Positions 53,864-64,000 of a stretch of 64,000 bases of DNA are shown piece by piece. The notes beneath the pieces are model-generated. The model saw only the letters and a list, made by a program, of their open reading frames with translations. It had not been told where the DNA came from and searched no databases. The position numbers and the translations under genes were made by a program. The stretch is from Edaphochlamys debaryana. Taxonomy: Eukaryota > Chlorophyta > Chlorophyceae > Chlamydomonadales. Each line of letters starts with the position of its first letter. The stretch's first letter is position 1. The stretch spans positions 248,001 through 312,000 of the forward strand of contig JAEHOE010000041.1 in assembly GCA_016858145.1 (NCBI GenBank). The letters run 5' to 3'.

Positions 53864-56085
53864 GCTGTTGTTTGCCTCTCCGATGAAGCGGTTTGCGCCG
53901 TTGTAGCGCCTGGCGTCTGTGTGGCAGGGCAGGGCACGATGACCGGCGAGGGTCGTTAGGAGCACAGTAACGTTTACCGTGACGGGCCTACGGAGAGCCG
54001 AACACAGCAAAGCATGTAGCTGCAGTTTTCGCTTGTCAGATGCAGCAGGTGGCGAGGACAGTAACGCAAAATCGGGGTACCTCTGGTCCGAGAGTCGCCT
54101 TCAGAAGCACCAGCCTGCGCAAGTGATCGCTACATTCTCTAGAGAGTAGCTCGTTGACGTTGGACGCTGAGGAAGTGGGCTTTGCACGGGCGGAAGCTGC
54201 CCCTGTCGCTGCGGCATCGCAGTTATCGCCCGGTGGTAGAGGCACCAGGACTGTGCACTTCCCCCCTGGTTCGTCCTGCATCTGAGCAGGGTTCCAGGTG
54301 GGGGCGTCCTTGAGGGCCGCGACTTTGGCGTTTAAGGGCAGCTGGGCATCGTTAGGCACACTGCGGCTACGTAGGACTGTTCACCAAGCAGCTGCAAGCT
54401 ACGACTCCTAAAGATAAGTGTGGTGCGGTTGACGAAAGGAGGAGGCGACTCGGCGACTTCGCCGCAATCGAGGGCTCAACCGACAGTCAAGTATAAGTCT
54501 CGAGCGCGCTGGCCAAGCCATGCCTGACATAACTCCGTGCTAAAATCAATACCGCTTAACAAACATGCTCATTTTGGCATTTTACTGGCTCGGCCTCGCT
54601 CAAGGCGGAGACATCGACTGGACTTCAGACCGCGCTCGGACCTCGCAGCGGACCCGAGAGCTTAACCATGTTGGAGGTACCTCGCCGAGCAGCGACAAGA
54701 GTGCTGCGGGGTGCAAGGTTATACACTTCTCCGACTTGTACCCCGTGTTGCTGACGCTGGCCCCTAACCCCTACCCGACCCCTGGCCCCTACCTCCTACG
54801 CTACCCCTTTCGAGGCCCTCTTCCGCTGCGCGGTTGATACTTGTGTGGCCCTTGCGCTGCCAGAACACCGACGCTCCTCGCAGCAATCGGTCTCGACACG
54901 GCCGGCACTGGCTGCTGCCCGGTATAGCACCGGGCATATATACCCGGGCACCCGGCGGATGCCGTTACCCTGCGTTACCAGGGGCTACAACCCCTTTTGA
55001 GCTGCTGCGGTCCTCCACAACCGCTGCAAGACATGCTGCTTCGTCGCCGCTTTCCTACCCGATAGTCCGATTCCGCTGTGCAGCGATCTTCCGGCTGCGC
55101 AGCACCTCTCCGGGGACTGCTGGGGACTGTTATACTCCAGCCGCCGCAGGGGTTGGCGAGCAGGTAGGACTTCCCGTCAAGCCCCTCCGCATGGCTGTGC
55201 TCTGCCTGTCTGCGACATGCCGTGAATCCACCTGGGCAAAGGCGGCCATGCCAGGCTCACGCTGGATGACGGACAGAGGGACAGGAGGCAGGGAGCGGAG
55301 GGAGGAGGAGGAGGGAGGGGCCTTACACTGAGGCACATCAGCCCTTCGACGTCCTGCCCAAGGGGGCACGAGGGGCGACACCCGCAGACGGGGCCTACCA
55401 TATAGGGCCCGAACGGGCCCGCCCGGACCTGCGCCTAGAGGCAAGATGTACGTGCGCCACCTCCGGTGTGCCCCCATGCCCCTGTTCACCCCTCGCTACG
55501 ATAGCGCAAGGCGGTTGCGCCCCGGGTGAAGGACTCATATCGTAGCGTTCCGAGGTCCCCGACCCGGCGTTGCTGCCCTAACCTACAATGCAGCAGGCGT
55601 CCATTCATGTTAATGTACCGTCCGCATCCGTGATGGAACCCGCTTGTGCAAGCCCATGTCCCAGATACGACGCACACCTGGTCTATCTTACGCCCTGTCT
55701 CTCCCACCACAGTCGGATTTCCTCACTTTCACAGACCTGCAGCTTTGCCCGCACGCCCAACCGCCAACTCAGAGAGGCCCTAAACAGCAGTTACACCTTT
55801 CACCACGCAACCAAGCTCTACTGCTCCCCCCACCCCAGCAGCCCGCTACCCTCAGCAGCCCGTCCTCAAAATGCATCGGGCCAAACCGGTACCCTCGCTC
55901 GCTCTCGCCTGCATAAACCCATCGCTCGAGCGCACTCACTCAGCCAAGCGCTTTTACACGTCACTGCGACTCCATGACCCCTCGGCTCCCCCCAGCTCCA
56001 GTACTTGCCCCTCCCCAGGCGCGCTCTCGCAGCCCCCAACCCCGACCCCCCACACCTGCACGCCTGCGTGCATGCCCCCCCCCCC
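53864..56085. other. Intergenic, no gene recognised
   Basis: 2.2 kb between the start of FCP1-like paralogue B and the stop of the TPR gene. The left part should contain the promoter of paralogue B. A short plus-strand frame at 54565-54837 has no family signal. A CCCGG-rich palindrome with TATATA lies at about 54917-54960. The right end carries TTACA, the complement of the TGTAA poly(A) signal, for the TPR gene. Confidence 0.5.
55954..55958 (-). terminator. Candidate TGTAA poly(A) signal for the TPR gene
   Basis: TGTAA on the minus strand, about 130 bases after the stop codon at 56086; a second lies at 55791-55795. Position and motif fit volvocine algal 3' ends. Confidence 0.45.
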
Positions 56086-59000
56086 CTACCCGCTCGGGTG
56101 CACGACCGCTGCAACTCGCCCGCTTCCGGACGCCCCTCCAGCCGCCAGCAACGCCCGCAGTCCCCCGCCGCCTCCGCCTCCGCCGCCCGAACCCGACCTC
56201 CTCACAGCCTGCGCCCCGGGCCCCCCCGAGCCCATCTGCGCTCTGCCGCCCCCACCCCCGCCCAAACCCGCGTCTCCCCCGGTATTGGAGGCTCGCGGGG
56301 AAGACTGCTGCGGCTGTGCCTGGTGTTGCGACTGCAGCTGCGGCTGCGGTTGCGGTTGGGACTGGCGCGGAGATTGCGACGCGCCTGGCCCGGACGATGG
56401 AGAGCGGTTCAGGACGGGCGTCAGGGCGGCGGGGGGAATTCGGCCAAAGGAGCCTCGGCCCGAGGGCGATCGCCCCGGGAGCGGCGGCGCTCCCGAGAGG
56501 GAGTGCGAGAGGGTGGGCGCTTGGGGGGACGAGGGCGCGGGTGTGGGCGTTAGGCCGTTGTGACCGTTGTGACCGTTGAGACCGTTTATGGACGAGCGGC
56601 CGGACGGCGGTTGGCGGCCCGAGGCCGAGGCCGAGCGGCTGGGCCCGGGAGCCGGGGCCGCGGCCGGGGCTGTGGCTGGCGCTGGAGATATGCTTTTGCC
56701 GGAGGCGGACTTGGAGGGCGACCGGCCGAGGCTGGGGCTGCGAGCCGGCGCGGTCGATGGGGATGCGGAGGAGGGGCTGGCGGTTAGGACGAGCGGCGAC
56801 CGGCCGTTGCCGGAGGACGAGCGGGCCGCTGGCGGCGGCAGCGAGCCGTGTGAGGGGCGGCGGTCGGGGGGCGATGTGCCAGCGGGGGCGGGGGAGGTGG
56901 GGTGTTGCCCGGCGGCGGAGGTTGGCCGCGGAAGGCCGGGCGCGGGGGCGGCGGCGGCGGCGGGGTGCGGGCCGCTGGCGGAGGCGGAGGCAGGGCGCGA
57001 GCCGCCGCCGCTGGCCCCGCTGGAGAACGGCCCCGGCGGCGGCGCCGAGGGGCTCAGTGCCGAGCCCGGCTGGGGGGCCTTGGCGGACCCTATGCGCAGG
57101 ATCTGTTGGGGTGAAGCAACACACGGCATCGGGGGAGGGGGAGGGGGAGGGCAGCAGAACGTCAGAAGAGTCACAACGCATTTAGGTAGACCTGAAACCT
57201 CGGCTCTAATCGCCCCCTATTCTCTGCCCGCACGAAGGTGGCCTAGCGCGACAGCCTTTGAGCCCCGCCAGAGCCACCTTCCAACCCCCAAATCACCACG
57301 CCACCTTCCCCCCCCTCCCCCACGCCCCGTCCGCACCCAGCCCAACGCGCGCCCCCGCTCACCGCCGACGAGCCCCGGCGGCTGCGCGGCACCGCCGCCG
57401 TGAGCCGGCGCCGCAGCTCCATCAGCTCTGCGCCCAGCGGCCCCCCCTGCGCCCCCCCCTGCTCCGCGGCCTTGTGGGCGGTGCTGAGGGCCGCCGAGGC
57501 CGAGAGCAGCAGCAGGCGCAGGTCCGTAAGCTCTGCGAGCAGCGCCTGGGGTCGGGGGGAGAGGTGGGTGTTGCAGGGAGGGCACGTGGGTCAGAGGTGG
57601 AGACAGGCGAGGGGCAGGCGGTGTGGTGGAGCGGTTAAGGCAACAGAGAGCAGTAGCAGGCAAAGGTCGGTAAGCTCGGCCAGCAGCGCCTGGGGCCGGT
57701 GGGGGGGCGGCGGTCGGGGGCATGGGGTCACAGGGTGAGGTAGGCGAGGGGCAGGGTTAGGCAGGAGGCAGGAGCCGAACGCAAGAGGCTGCAGCGCGGC
57801 AAAGTGGGGCGGGGCTCACCTCGACATCCTTCCCCTTGGCTTTGCTCCTGGAGGCCCCCTGCACAGCCGCCGCCGCCGCCGCTGGGCCGTCGCCCGCCGC
57901 GCCGGGCGCCGGCCGGGGCGCTCCGTGCTTGTTGGTCGGCCGCTCCGCGCCCTCCCCTTCCCCGCGAGGCACCGCGTCCGCCGGGGCCTCCCCGCCCCCG
58001 CCGCCCGACCCGGCGCCGCTCCGGACCGTGGGGCGGAAGGTGGTGGTGGTGGGTGCCACGGGCGGCGTCAGCACGGGCGGCAGCGGGTCGGGGTTCGACG
58101 CTGCGGGGTGTCATGGGCACACAAACACACCAGCAGTTGAAGGTAGGTCAGACAGTCGCAGGAGTCGCATGTTCATCCAACAGCGTTCCCAAGTCAATCC
58201 CCGACCAACCCCACACGCGCCTGCCACGGACGGCGCTGTGGACCCCTCCACCGCCATTCGCATGTACTACTCGCCCATCCTAACCCCCATCCCCAGCGCC
58301 GGCATAACTGCCCGCTGCCTACCCCACCTGCCTCCCCTGCCCTCACAACCACCGAGGGCGCATCTACCGCCATCCACATACACCGCACACACAGGCACCG
58401 CACACACAATTTCCTAGTTGCCTAACACCGCACACACAGGCTCAGCACGCACCTGCCACGGAGGGCGCTATTGACGCCTCCACCGCCATTCGCATGTACT
58501 CGAGCTTGAGGCGCAGCAGGGCCTTGGCGTCGGCCGTGGGGCCGCCGGGGGGGGGCGGGGGCGCGGAGGGGTCGTAGGCGGCGTCGCGGGAGCGGACGGA
58601 CCTGGGGGGGTTGGTTGGGGGGTGGGGGGCGGGTGGTTGGTTGGGGGGGAGGGGTTTCGGGTTTGGGGAAGGGGGTTTGAAAGGGTTTGGGGGCGAACAG
58701 GAACAGTAGTAAGAATGTAGGAAGGTAGCAGGGAGGGCGGGGAGCGCGGCCTGGGCCGGCAGGCCTGGGCGGTGTCTGGCATGCGGAAACAAGGGCTGGG
58801 GGCTGCGTGGCTCGGGCTGGAGGCCACCCCAGGCAGCAGGGCCGTGCCACCCCTGGCCACCCCCTGCAACCCCTCCTCTGCAGGAGCAGGGCGACCCTCA
58901 CCTCATGCTCTCTAGCACCTCCGGGGGCAGCTCGGGGGCGGGGGAGGTGGCGATGGCGCGCAGGGCTGCGTCGGGGGACCTGGGTTGGCGGAGGGGGGGA

Positions 59001-62000
59001 CGGGCAGTGGCGGGGTCAGTCAACCGATAGATCCGTCAACAGCAGGCAGCAAGCACATGTGGACCAGACAATGCAAAACTGCGGTAAACAATACGAGCAG
59101 TCTCTCCGTGATACGACGCTCGAATGGCAGTTTGCTCGTGAGCGTTGGCACGCATCGCTCGGGGAACCCGGCACGCACGCACCTGAAGTAGTCGCTGAGC
59201 GAGACGTACGGCGTCATGATGTGGTACGGCAGCCCGCCCGAGCTTGGACGAGCGCCGTAGCCCGTGCCGGGCCGCGAGCCGTCGAGCGCCGTGCCGGGCC
59301 GGTCGCCCGCGCCCGTTGCCGTACCCGTTGCCGTACTCGGGCTCGGCCACATGGGCCCGATGTCGCCGTACATCCCAGTCATCGCCGAAGGCGGCGGCGA
59401 GAAGGACAGCGACGATCCTGCCGACCCCCCGCGCTTCAGCATCTCCCTTGCCGCTACAATAGCGGGGTTGCGAGACTGCGGCCGGCCGCCCAGCGGCCGC
59501 GGCGGCGGCGACGGCGGCCAGGCGAACAGCAGCCCCGGCGGCGGCGGGCTGCTGGCGACGGCGGGCAGCGTCGGCATCCGGGCCGCCGCCGCCGCCAGCG
59601 CCGCCGCGGCGGCCGAAGCCGCCGCCGCCTTGTCCCCCGCCCCCGGCGGGTCCCCGGTCCCGGACGCCAGGGGTGTTGCCCCGCCGCGGAAGGACCCCCT
59701 CGCGGCGCTCCCGGGCCGCCCACGCTCCGCCGAGGGCCGCCGCACCACCAGTCTCTCGCGGGCCGACACGGGCCGGGCGGAGCCGGGGCGGGAGGGCGAC
59801 TCGGCGCGCGCGGTGGCGGGCAGCAGGCCCAGCGCCTGGAGGGGTCGGTTGGTTAGTTGGGCGGTTGGTTGGTGATGGTGTGGTTGGTTGGTGGTTGGGT
59901 GCTCTGGGTGGAGGCAGTTCCCCGGCAACTGTGTGTGTCAAACCGCGTCTGCCTGTCCTGATCGACTCTTCCACCCTTCGGCGTCGTACGCCGCAGGGTC
60001 CCCACAGCGCCCTGCTCCACGGCCCCAACGCACCCCTCCCACGAACCCCAAGACTTTCTCAGGACAAAGCAACCGCCAGGTGGCGGGTTTGCTGAACGGT
60101 TTCCAGGGGCGTACGGCCCTGGTTGCCTGTAATAGCTTTCAGCACCCCGCCCCCACCCGCACAGCTTCAAATAACCCCACCCCAGCCCCACCCCACCCCC
60201 ATCCCACCCCACCCCCCACGCCCACCCACCATGTCCTCCACCGTGCGCTTGCCCGTCACCGGCACCGCGCTGCCGGGTCGGGAGGGGCGGCTGGAGCCGG
60301 GCCGAGATCCGGCGGCGCTGCCGGGCCCGGGGGAGGCCCCACCGGGCCCGGGGGAATCAGCGCCCGCGGAGCCCGGGGCCCGCGGGCTGGGCCCGGGGCT
60401 GAAGGGGTTGGGCCCCACGTCCGTGGGGATCGAAACCTCCGGCGGTGCTGGCTGGCTGGATGCGTCGTGTGGTGCGCCGAACACGAACAGGCCCTGCCCC
60501 GCCGGGGAAGCGGGCGGAGCCGGCTGATCCTCCGGAGATTGCCCTTTTTCGGCCGGGGGCGATTGTTGGGATTCCTCGGCTGGTTGTTGGGGTTCGGGAG
60601 CCGACCCTAGCTCCCCCGGTGCCACCCCACCCGTACCCTCCGTTGGCGCCTCGCCCTCCTGCCCCGGTGCCCCTGCAGCTTCGGAAGAATGTTCTGCCCC
60701 TGCGGCTGGCTCCGCCGCCGCGGCTTGTCCACCCGTCGAGGCAGCTGCTTCCGCCTCCGCTGCCTGCCCTGCGGCCTCCGCCGCCTCCCCCGCTTGGCCG
60801 TCCCCTGACTCTGGCGGCCCTGCCGACGCCCCCGCCTCCTCGCCGTCAGAGCCCTCCGCCCCCGCAGCCCCTTGCTCCGCTTCCGCGGCCCCCGCTGGCC
60901 CGGCCCCCGCCTCCGCCTCCGCCTCCGCCGCAGGCTGCGCAGGGCCCTCCTCAGTCGCTGCCCCCGCCTCTTCCCCGGGGGCGGCCGCGGCGGCTGCTGC
61001 GGCGGCGGCGGTGGCCGAGGGTGGCTCCACGGGCTCGTCCCCTGCGCCGGTGCCGGTGCTGGACGGCTGAACTTTGACTTGGGAGGCTTGCGCCTAGCGG
61101 AGGCGGGGAAGGGAGCCGGGAGCAGGGGAGGGGAAGTCGTATGAGCGGGGGATGGAGGTAGGGCAGGGGGCGCAGGGGATTGGGTTCCGCAAATGTCGGT
61201 GGGCGGGCGGCCCGCTGAGGCGCTTCTTGGGCCTTGGGGCCCTTCCATCCCCGTAGCATCCGCCCCCCCCATCCACCCCCACCTCCATAACGTTGCCCCC
61301 CCCCCACATCTCTAGGCAGCCTGCACCTCATGCCTGGGCCCCCGAACCCGAGCCAGCATACCCCCTCAAGCCTCATCCCCCTCCCCCCCAAGCCCTCGGT
61401 GCGCATCGGGCTCGCTAGCTGCCGCCAAACCTTCTCTGTCGCTTTGGTTCGCGCAATTCGTCAACGACCACCCCCAAGCCCTCCCCCCCCCCACCTCCAT
61501 GACGTTTGCCAGGGAGCTGATGGTGGCAACGGTGGCGGGGTGGTCGGGACCCAGAAACGCCTCCGTGTTCTGCAGGTAAGGGGTCGTTGGCGATTGGCGG
61601 TTGGTGGTTGGGTGGGTGGGCGGGACGGGATGGGCCGGGGCAGGCGGGCGAGCATGCCGAGCATGGCAGTGCCGTGCCTCGCCTGGAGCTGCCGCCCAAC
61701 TCCCGTCGCCACCATTAGCCCGTTAACCCCCCAACCCCCAGCAACCACGCACCTCCTTGGACATTCGCAGCAGCTGCTCCGCCTCCGCCAGCTTGCCCTC
61801 CGCCTGGGCACACCAGCACGCACGGGCCACGGGGGGTGGGGGCGGACGCGTCAGTACGCCTCGTTTTCAGGACGCCAGGGCCTATGTCCAGACCCAAACC
61901 ATGCCAGCGATCCCCAACCCGGCCTACCCCATCCTCACCCTCATGCCCCCATCTTACTCCTCCACTCCTCCCCCTCTACCCTAACATCCTCCTCCCCCCC

Positions 62001-63978
62001 TCCCCCCTCCCCCCTCCCCCCTTGCCTGCAGCGCCTGCGCCAGGTTGTTACAGGCCGTGGCAGTGTCGGGGTGATCGGGCCCCAGTACGGCAAGCGAGAT
62101 GTCGTACGCGGCCTGGAATTGCTGCCGTGCGCCCGGTACGTCACCGCGCGTACGGCACAGGACGCCCAGGTTGTTGTGGGCGGTGGCGGTGTGGGGGTGC
62201 TGCTCTCCCAGGGCACGAACCGTCACTTCCAGGGACCTGCGCGGGTAGGGGGGCATACCGTAGGTTGGGGAGGGACCGTGTGCGCTCACCTGTGCTGATG
62301 CTGAGAGGACACCCCTCCAAGCCCCCTTCCAAGCCCCCCTCCAAACCCCCCTCCAAACCCCACGCCCGTCCGTGACAGCACATTGCTCTTGATCCACGGG
62401 GCCCCGACCGTCCCCCCCCTCAGGGACCACAGTCGGCCCCCGCCAAAGGCCCCCACCCCACCCCGCCCCCAACCGCACCTCTGCAGCAGCGGCTCCGCCT
62501 CTCCGTGCCTCCCCAGCGCCTGCAGCACCCCCGCCAGGTTGTTGAGGGAGGAGGCAGCGGCGTCACGAAACACACACGCCTTCCCCCCCCGTTCCCCCCC
62601 TTTCCTCTTCTTCTCCCCCCCTTTCCACCTTCTTCTCCCCCCTTTTCCCCCTTCTTCTCCCCCCTTCCCCTCCCTCACCCCCCACCTGCAGCACCCCCGC
62701 CAGGTTGTTGAGGGAGGAGGCGGTGTCGGGGTGGTTGGGGCCCAGGGCCTTGGAGGTTATGTCTAGGGCCTGAGAGGGGGGAGAGAGGGGGGAGGGGGAG
62801 GGGGAGGCGAGGGCGTCGAGGGTCTGAGGGGAGGCAGCCCGCGCGAGGGGAGACTGCTTGCGAGGGCACCAGGGTGAGTGCCAGTGCGGCGCACCAGCCC
62901 AACGCCGCAAGTGCACCGCAGCCCGCCCCACCCCCCCTGCCACGTGCTCCCAATACACACGCACGCACCCCAGCCCCCCCAGCCCCCCCCCCGCCCCAAC
63001 CGCCCCAACCGCCCCGCAACGGACCACCCACCTGCTGGTACAGCTCGGCCGCCTCGTCCAACCGCCCAGAGTCCTGTCAGGGCAGGGGATCGAAGCTCAG
63101 GTCCGTCGGAGCACGGAGCCCAACATCTCTGACCAAAAGTCACACGAGGCCCACCCTTCCTGTATCCAAGGCCCACCCTTTCATGACACACTCGCCCCTG
63201 CTCTTTCCCCTCCCCGCCCCAGCCCCGGCCCTTCCCGCGTCCCACCCCCAACCCCACCTGCAGCAGCCAAGCGAGGTGGTCGCACGAGGCGGCCGTGTCG
63301 GGGTGCTCTGCCCCCAGCACCGCCCGCCGCCCCTCCAGCACCTGCCGCGGGGAATTGGACAGAGAGGTACATCAGTCAGTGCCCATCAATGCAGCCTCGG
63401 GTGAGTAGAGCGCCTATTCCGCGCCCACCCAGTGCCCATCCACTCACTGCCCATCCACCCAGTCCCCCTCACCGCCCTGCCCCCCCCCGCCCTCACCTGC
63501 CGCAGCAGCGCCTCCGCCTCCGCCGCCCGCGCCCTCCCCTGCCCCTTCCGCAGCAGGGCCAGGTTGTTGAGCGAGGCCAGAGTGGCGGCGTCGGACTCAC
63601 CCAGGGCGCGGCGATGCTCCTGCGGGGTTGAGGGAATCACTCGACGGGTTATGACCGCGCGGTTAGGTTTAGGAGCTGATGGGTACTGTGCGGCCTTCGG
63701 GTTTGGCTAGGGTGCTGTTCGGCCTCGCTTGGGACTTAGGGCGCGACGTGGGGTTCCTCCTCCTCCCATCCCCCTGCCCCCTCCCCGTCCCTTCCTGCCC
63801 CGTTTCCCTTCCCCCCCTTGCCCCGCCCCACCCTCAGCGCCGCCGCCCCCAGCTCCTCCGCCAGCGGCGCCCGCCCCAGCCTCAGCGCCTCCGCCGCCTT
63901 GCGCAGGCAGGCCAGGTAGCGCGGGCCGCTGCGGACGCCCCCCTTGATCAGCTGCTGGGCCTCGCCCACCAGAGCGTC
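56086..63978 (-). CDS. Tetratricopeptide-repeat (kinesin-light-chain-like) protein, 5' end beyond the window
   Basis: Sixteen phase-consistent exons: 63978-63832, 63619-63497, 63341-63258, 63073-63032, 62769-62686, 62519-62479, 62236-62026, 61803-61753, 61569-61495, 61093-60230, 59835-59183, 58979-58902, 58601-58453, 58100-57820, 57545-57363, 57102-56086. The first nine hold at least five TPR motifs of the kinesin-light-chain type, for example LGPNHPDTASSLNNLAGVLQ, LGEQHPHTATAHNNLGVLC and LGPDHPDTATACNNLAQALQ, each followed by helix B (GRHGEAEPLL, EGKLAEAEQLL). The rest is long low-complexity sequence: Ala/Glu-rich, then Ser/Pro/Arg-rich, with one helical leucine-rich segment (ALLAELTDLRLLL) near the end. 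The stop is TAG at 56086-56088. TPR proteins of this kind bind partner proteins; the partner is unknown. The first exon seen starts in phase 0 after an acceptor, so at least one exon lies to the right. The intron after 62026 begins with GC. Confidence 0.8.
57640..57697 (-). repeat. Copy of the start of exon 57545-57363 plus acceptor
   Basis: GCGCTGCTGGCCGAGCTTAC and the following 30 bases (minus strand, after a CCCCAG) repeat the exon start, coding for ALLAELTDL in both. Here the acceptor side is copied. Confidence 0.9.
58208..58510 (-). repeat. Copies of the end of exon 58601-58453
   Basis: The last 55 bases of the exon and its donor (58450-58500, coding for YMRMAVEASIAPSVA) recur at about 58212-58268 with a few changes (YMRMAVEGSTAPSVAG-like). 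A shorter worn copy around 58352-58382 keeps CTACCGCCATCCACAT. Both lie in the intron after the exon. Confidence 0.9.
61275..61300 (-). repeat. Copy of the end of exon 61569-61495
   Basis: GGCAACGTTATGGAGGTGGG (minus strand) repeats the exon end GGCAAACGTCATGGAGGTGG. It lies in the next intron. Confidence 0.8.
62520..62721 (-). repeat. Identical 36-base direct repeats at both borders of one intron
   Basis: Positions 62686-62721 and 62520-62555 are identical over 36 bases and end in GGGGGTGCTGCAG on the minus strand. The first copy is the end of exon 62769-62686 and is followed by the donor GTGGGG. The second copy's CTGCAG serves as the acceptor of exon 62519-62479. The intron of 166 bases therefore starts after one copy and ends with the other. 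Confidence 0.93.
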
Positions 63979-64000
63979 CTGGGGTAGGGGTGGGGTTGGG

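Overview
The window looks like nuclear DNA of a green alga of the Chlamydomonas/Volvox group (Chlamydomonadales). The signs are very high GC, many short introns with GT-AG ends, proline/serine hydroxyproline-type protein tails, TGTAA-type poly(A) signals, a nuclear copy of the plastid/cyanobacterial Ycf66 family, and carbohydrate sulfotransferases of the kind used for a sulfated extracellular matrix. The assignment is inferred from gene content and texture; the species cannot be named from sequence alone. No prokaryotic, organellar, rRNA or tRNA features were seen.

Layout, left to right. (1) 191-3050: a 24-copy minisatellite plus four inverted copies of its core, probably in an intron of (2) a minus-strand sulfotransferase-like gene (5902 to 3322, continuing or broken leftwards). 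(3) A minus-strand LCM-type SAM-dependent methyltransferase (9769-6655, 6 exons). (4) Diverging from it, a plus-strand 32-exon ankyrin-TRP-type cation channel (10227-23832). (5) A 2.4 kb gene-poor gap. (6) Two plus-strand paralogous secretory carbohydrate sulfotransferases (26269-32945 and 33530-38240). (7) A plus-strand nuclear Ycf66-family gene (about 38951-40767). (8) A 3.6 kb gene-poor gap. (9) Two minus-strand paralogues with a degenerate FCP1/NIF-like HAD phosphatase domain (47336-44419 and about 53863-50086), separated by 2.7 kb. (10) A minus-strand tetratricopeptide-repeat (kinesin-light-chain-like) gene, 16 exons visible (63978-56086), whose start lies beyond the right edge. The exon chains were built by hand from splice sites; within each conserved chain all intron phases agree, which is the main support for the models.

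The most unusual signal is not a gene. At least 16 introns, in six of the eight genes, carry extra near-copies of the end of the adjacent exon, usually the last 20-60 bases of the exon together with its 5' splice site, sometimes the first bases of an exon with its 3' splice site. In the first gene this grew into a seven-copy tandem array; in the TPR gene two copies sit exactly at the two borders of one intron, as expected for an intron born by tandem duplication. The introns also have a strong polarity, G-runs after the donor and C-runs before the acceptor, so each pre-mRNA intron could fold its ends together. The two paralogue pairs differ in intron positions, consistent with active intron turnover.

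The genes do not form one obvious pathway. Three sulfotransferase-like genes and the proline-rich tail of one of them point to extracellular-matrix or cell-wall glycan sulfation; the other genes concern membrane ion signalling, methylation, thylakoid/plastid function and protein scaffolding.
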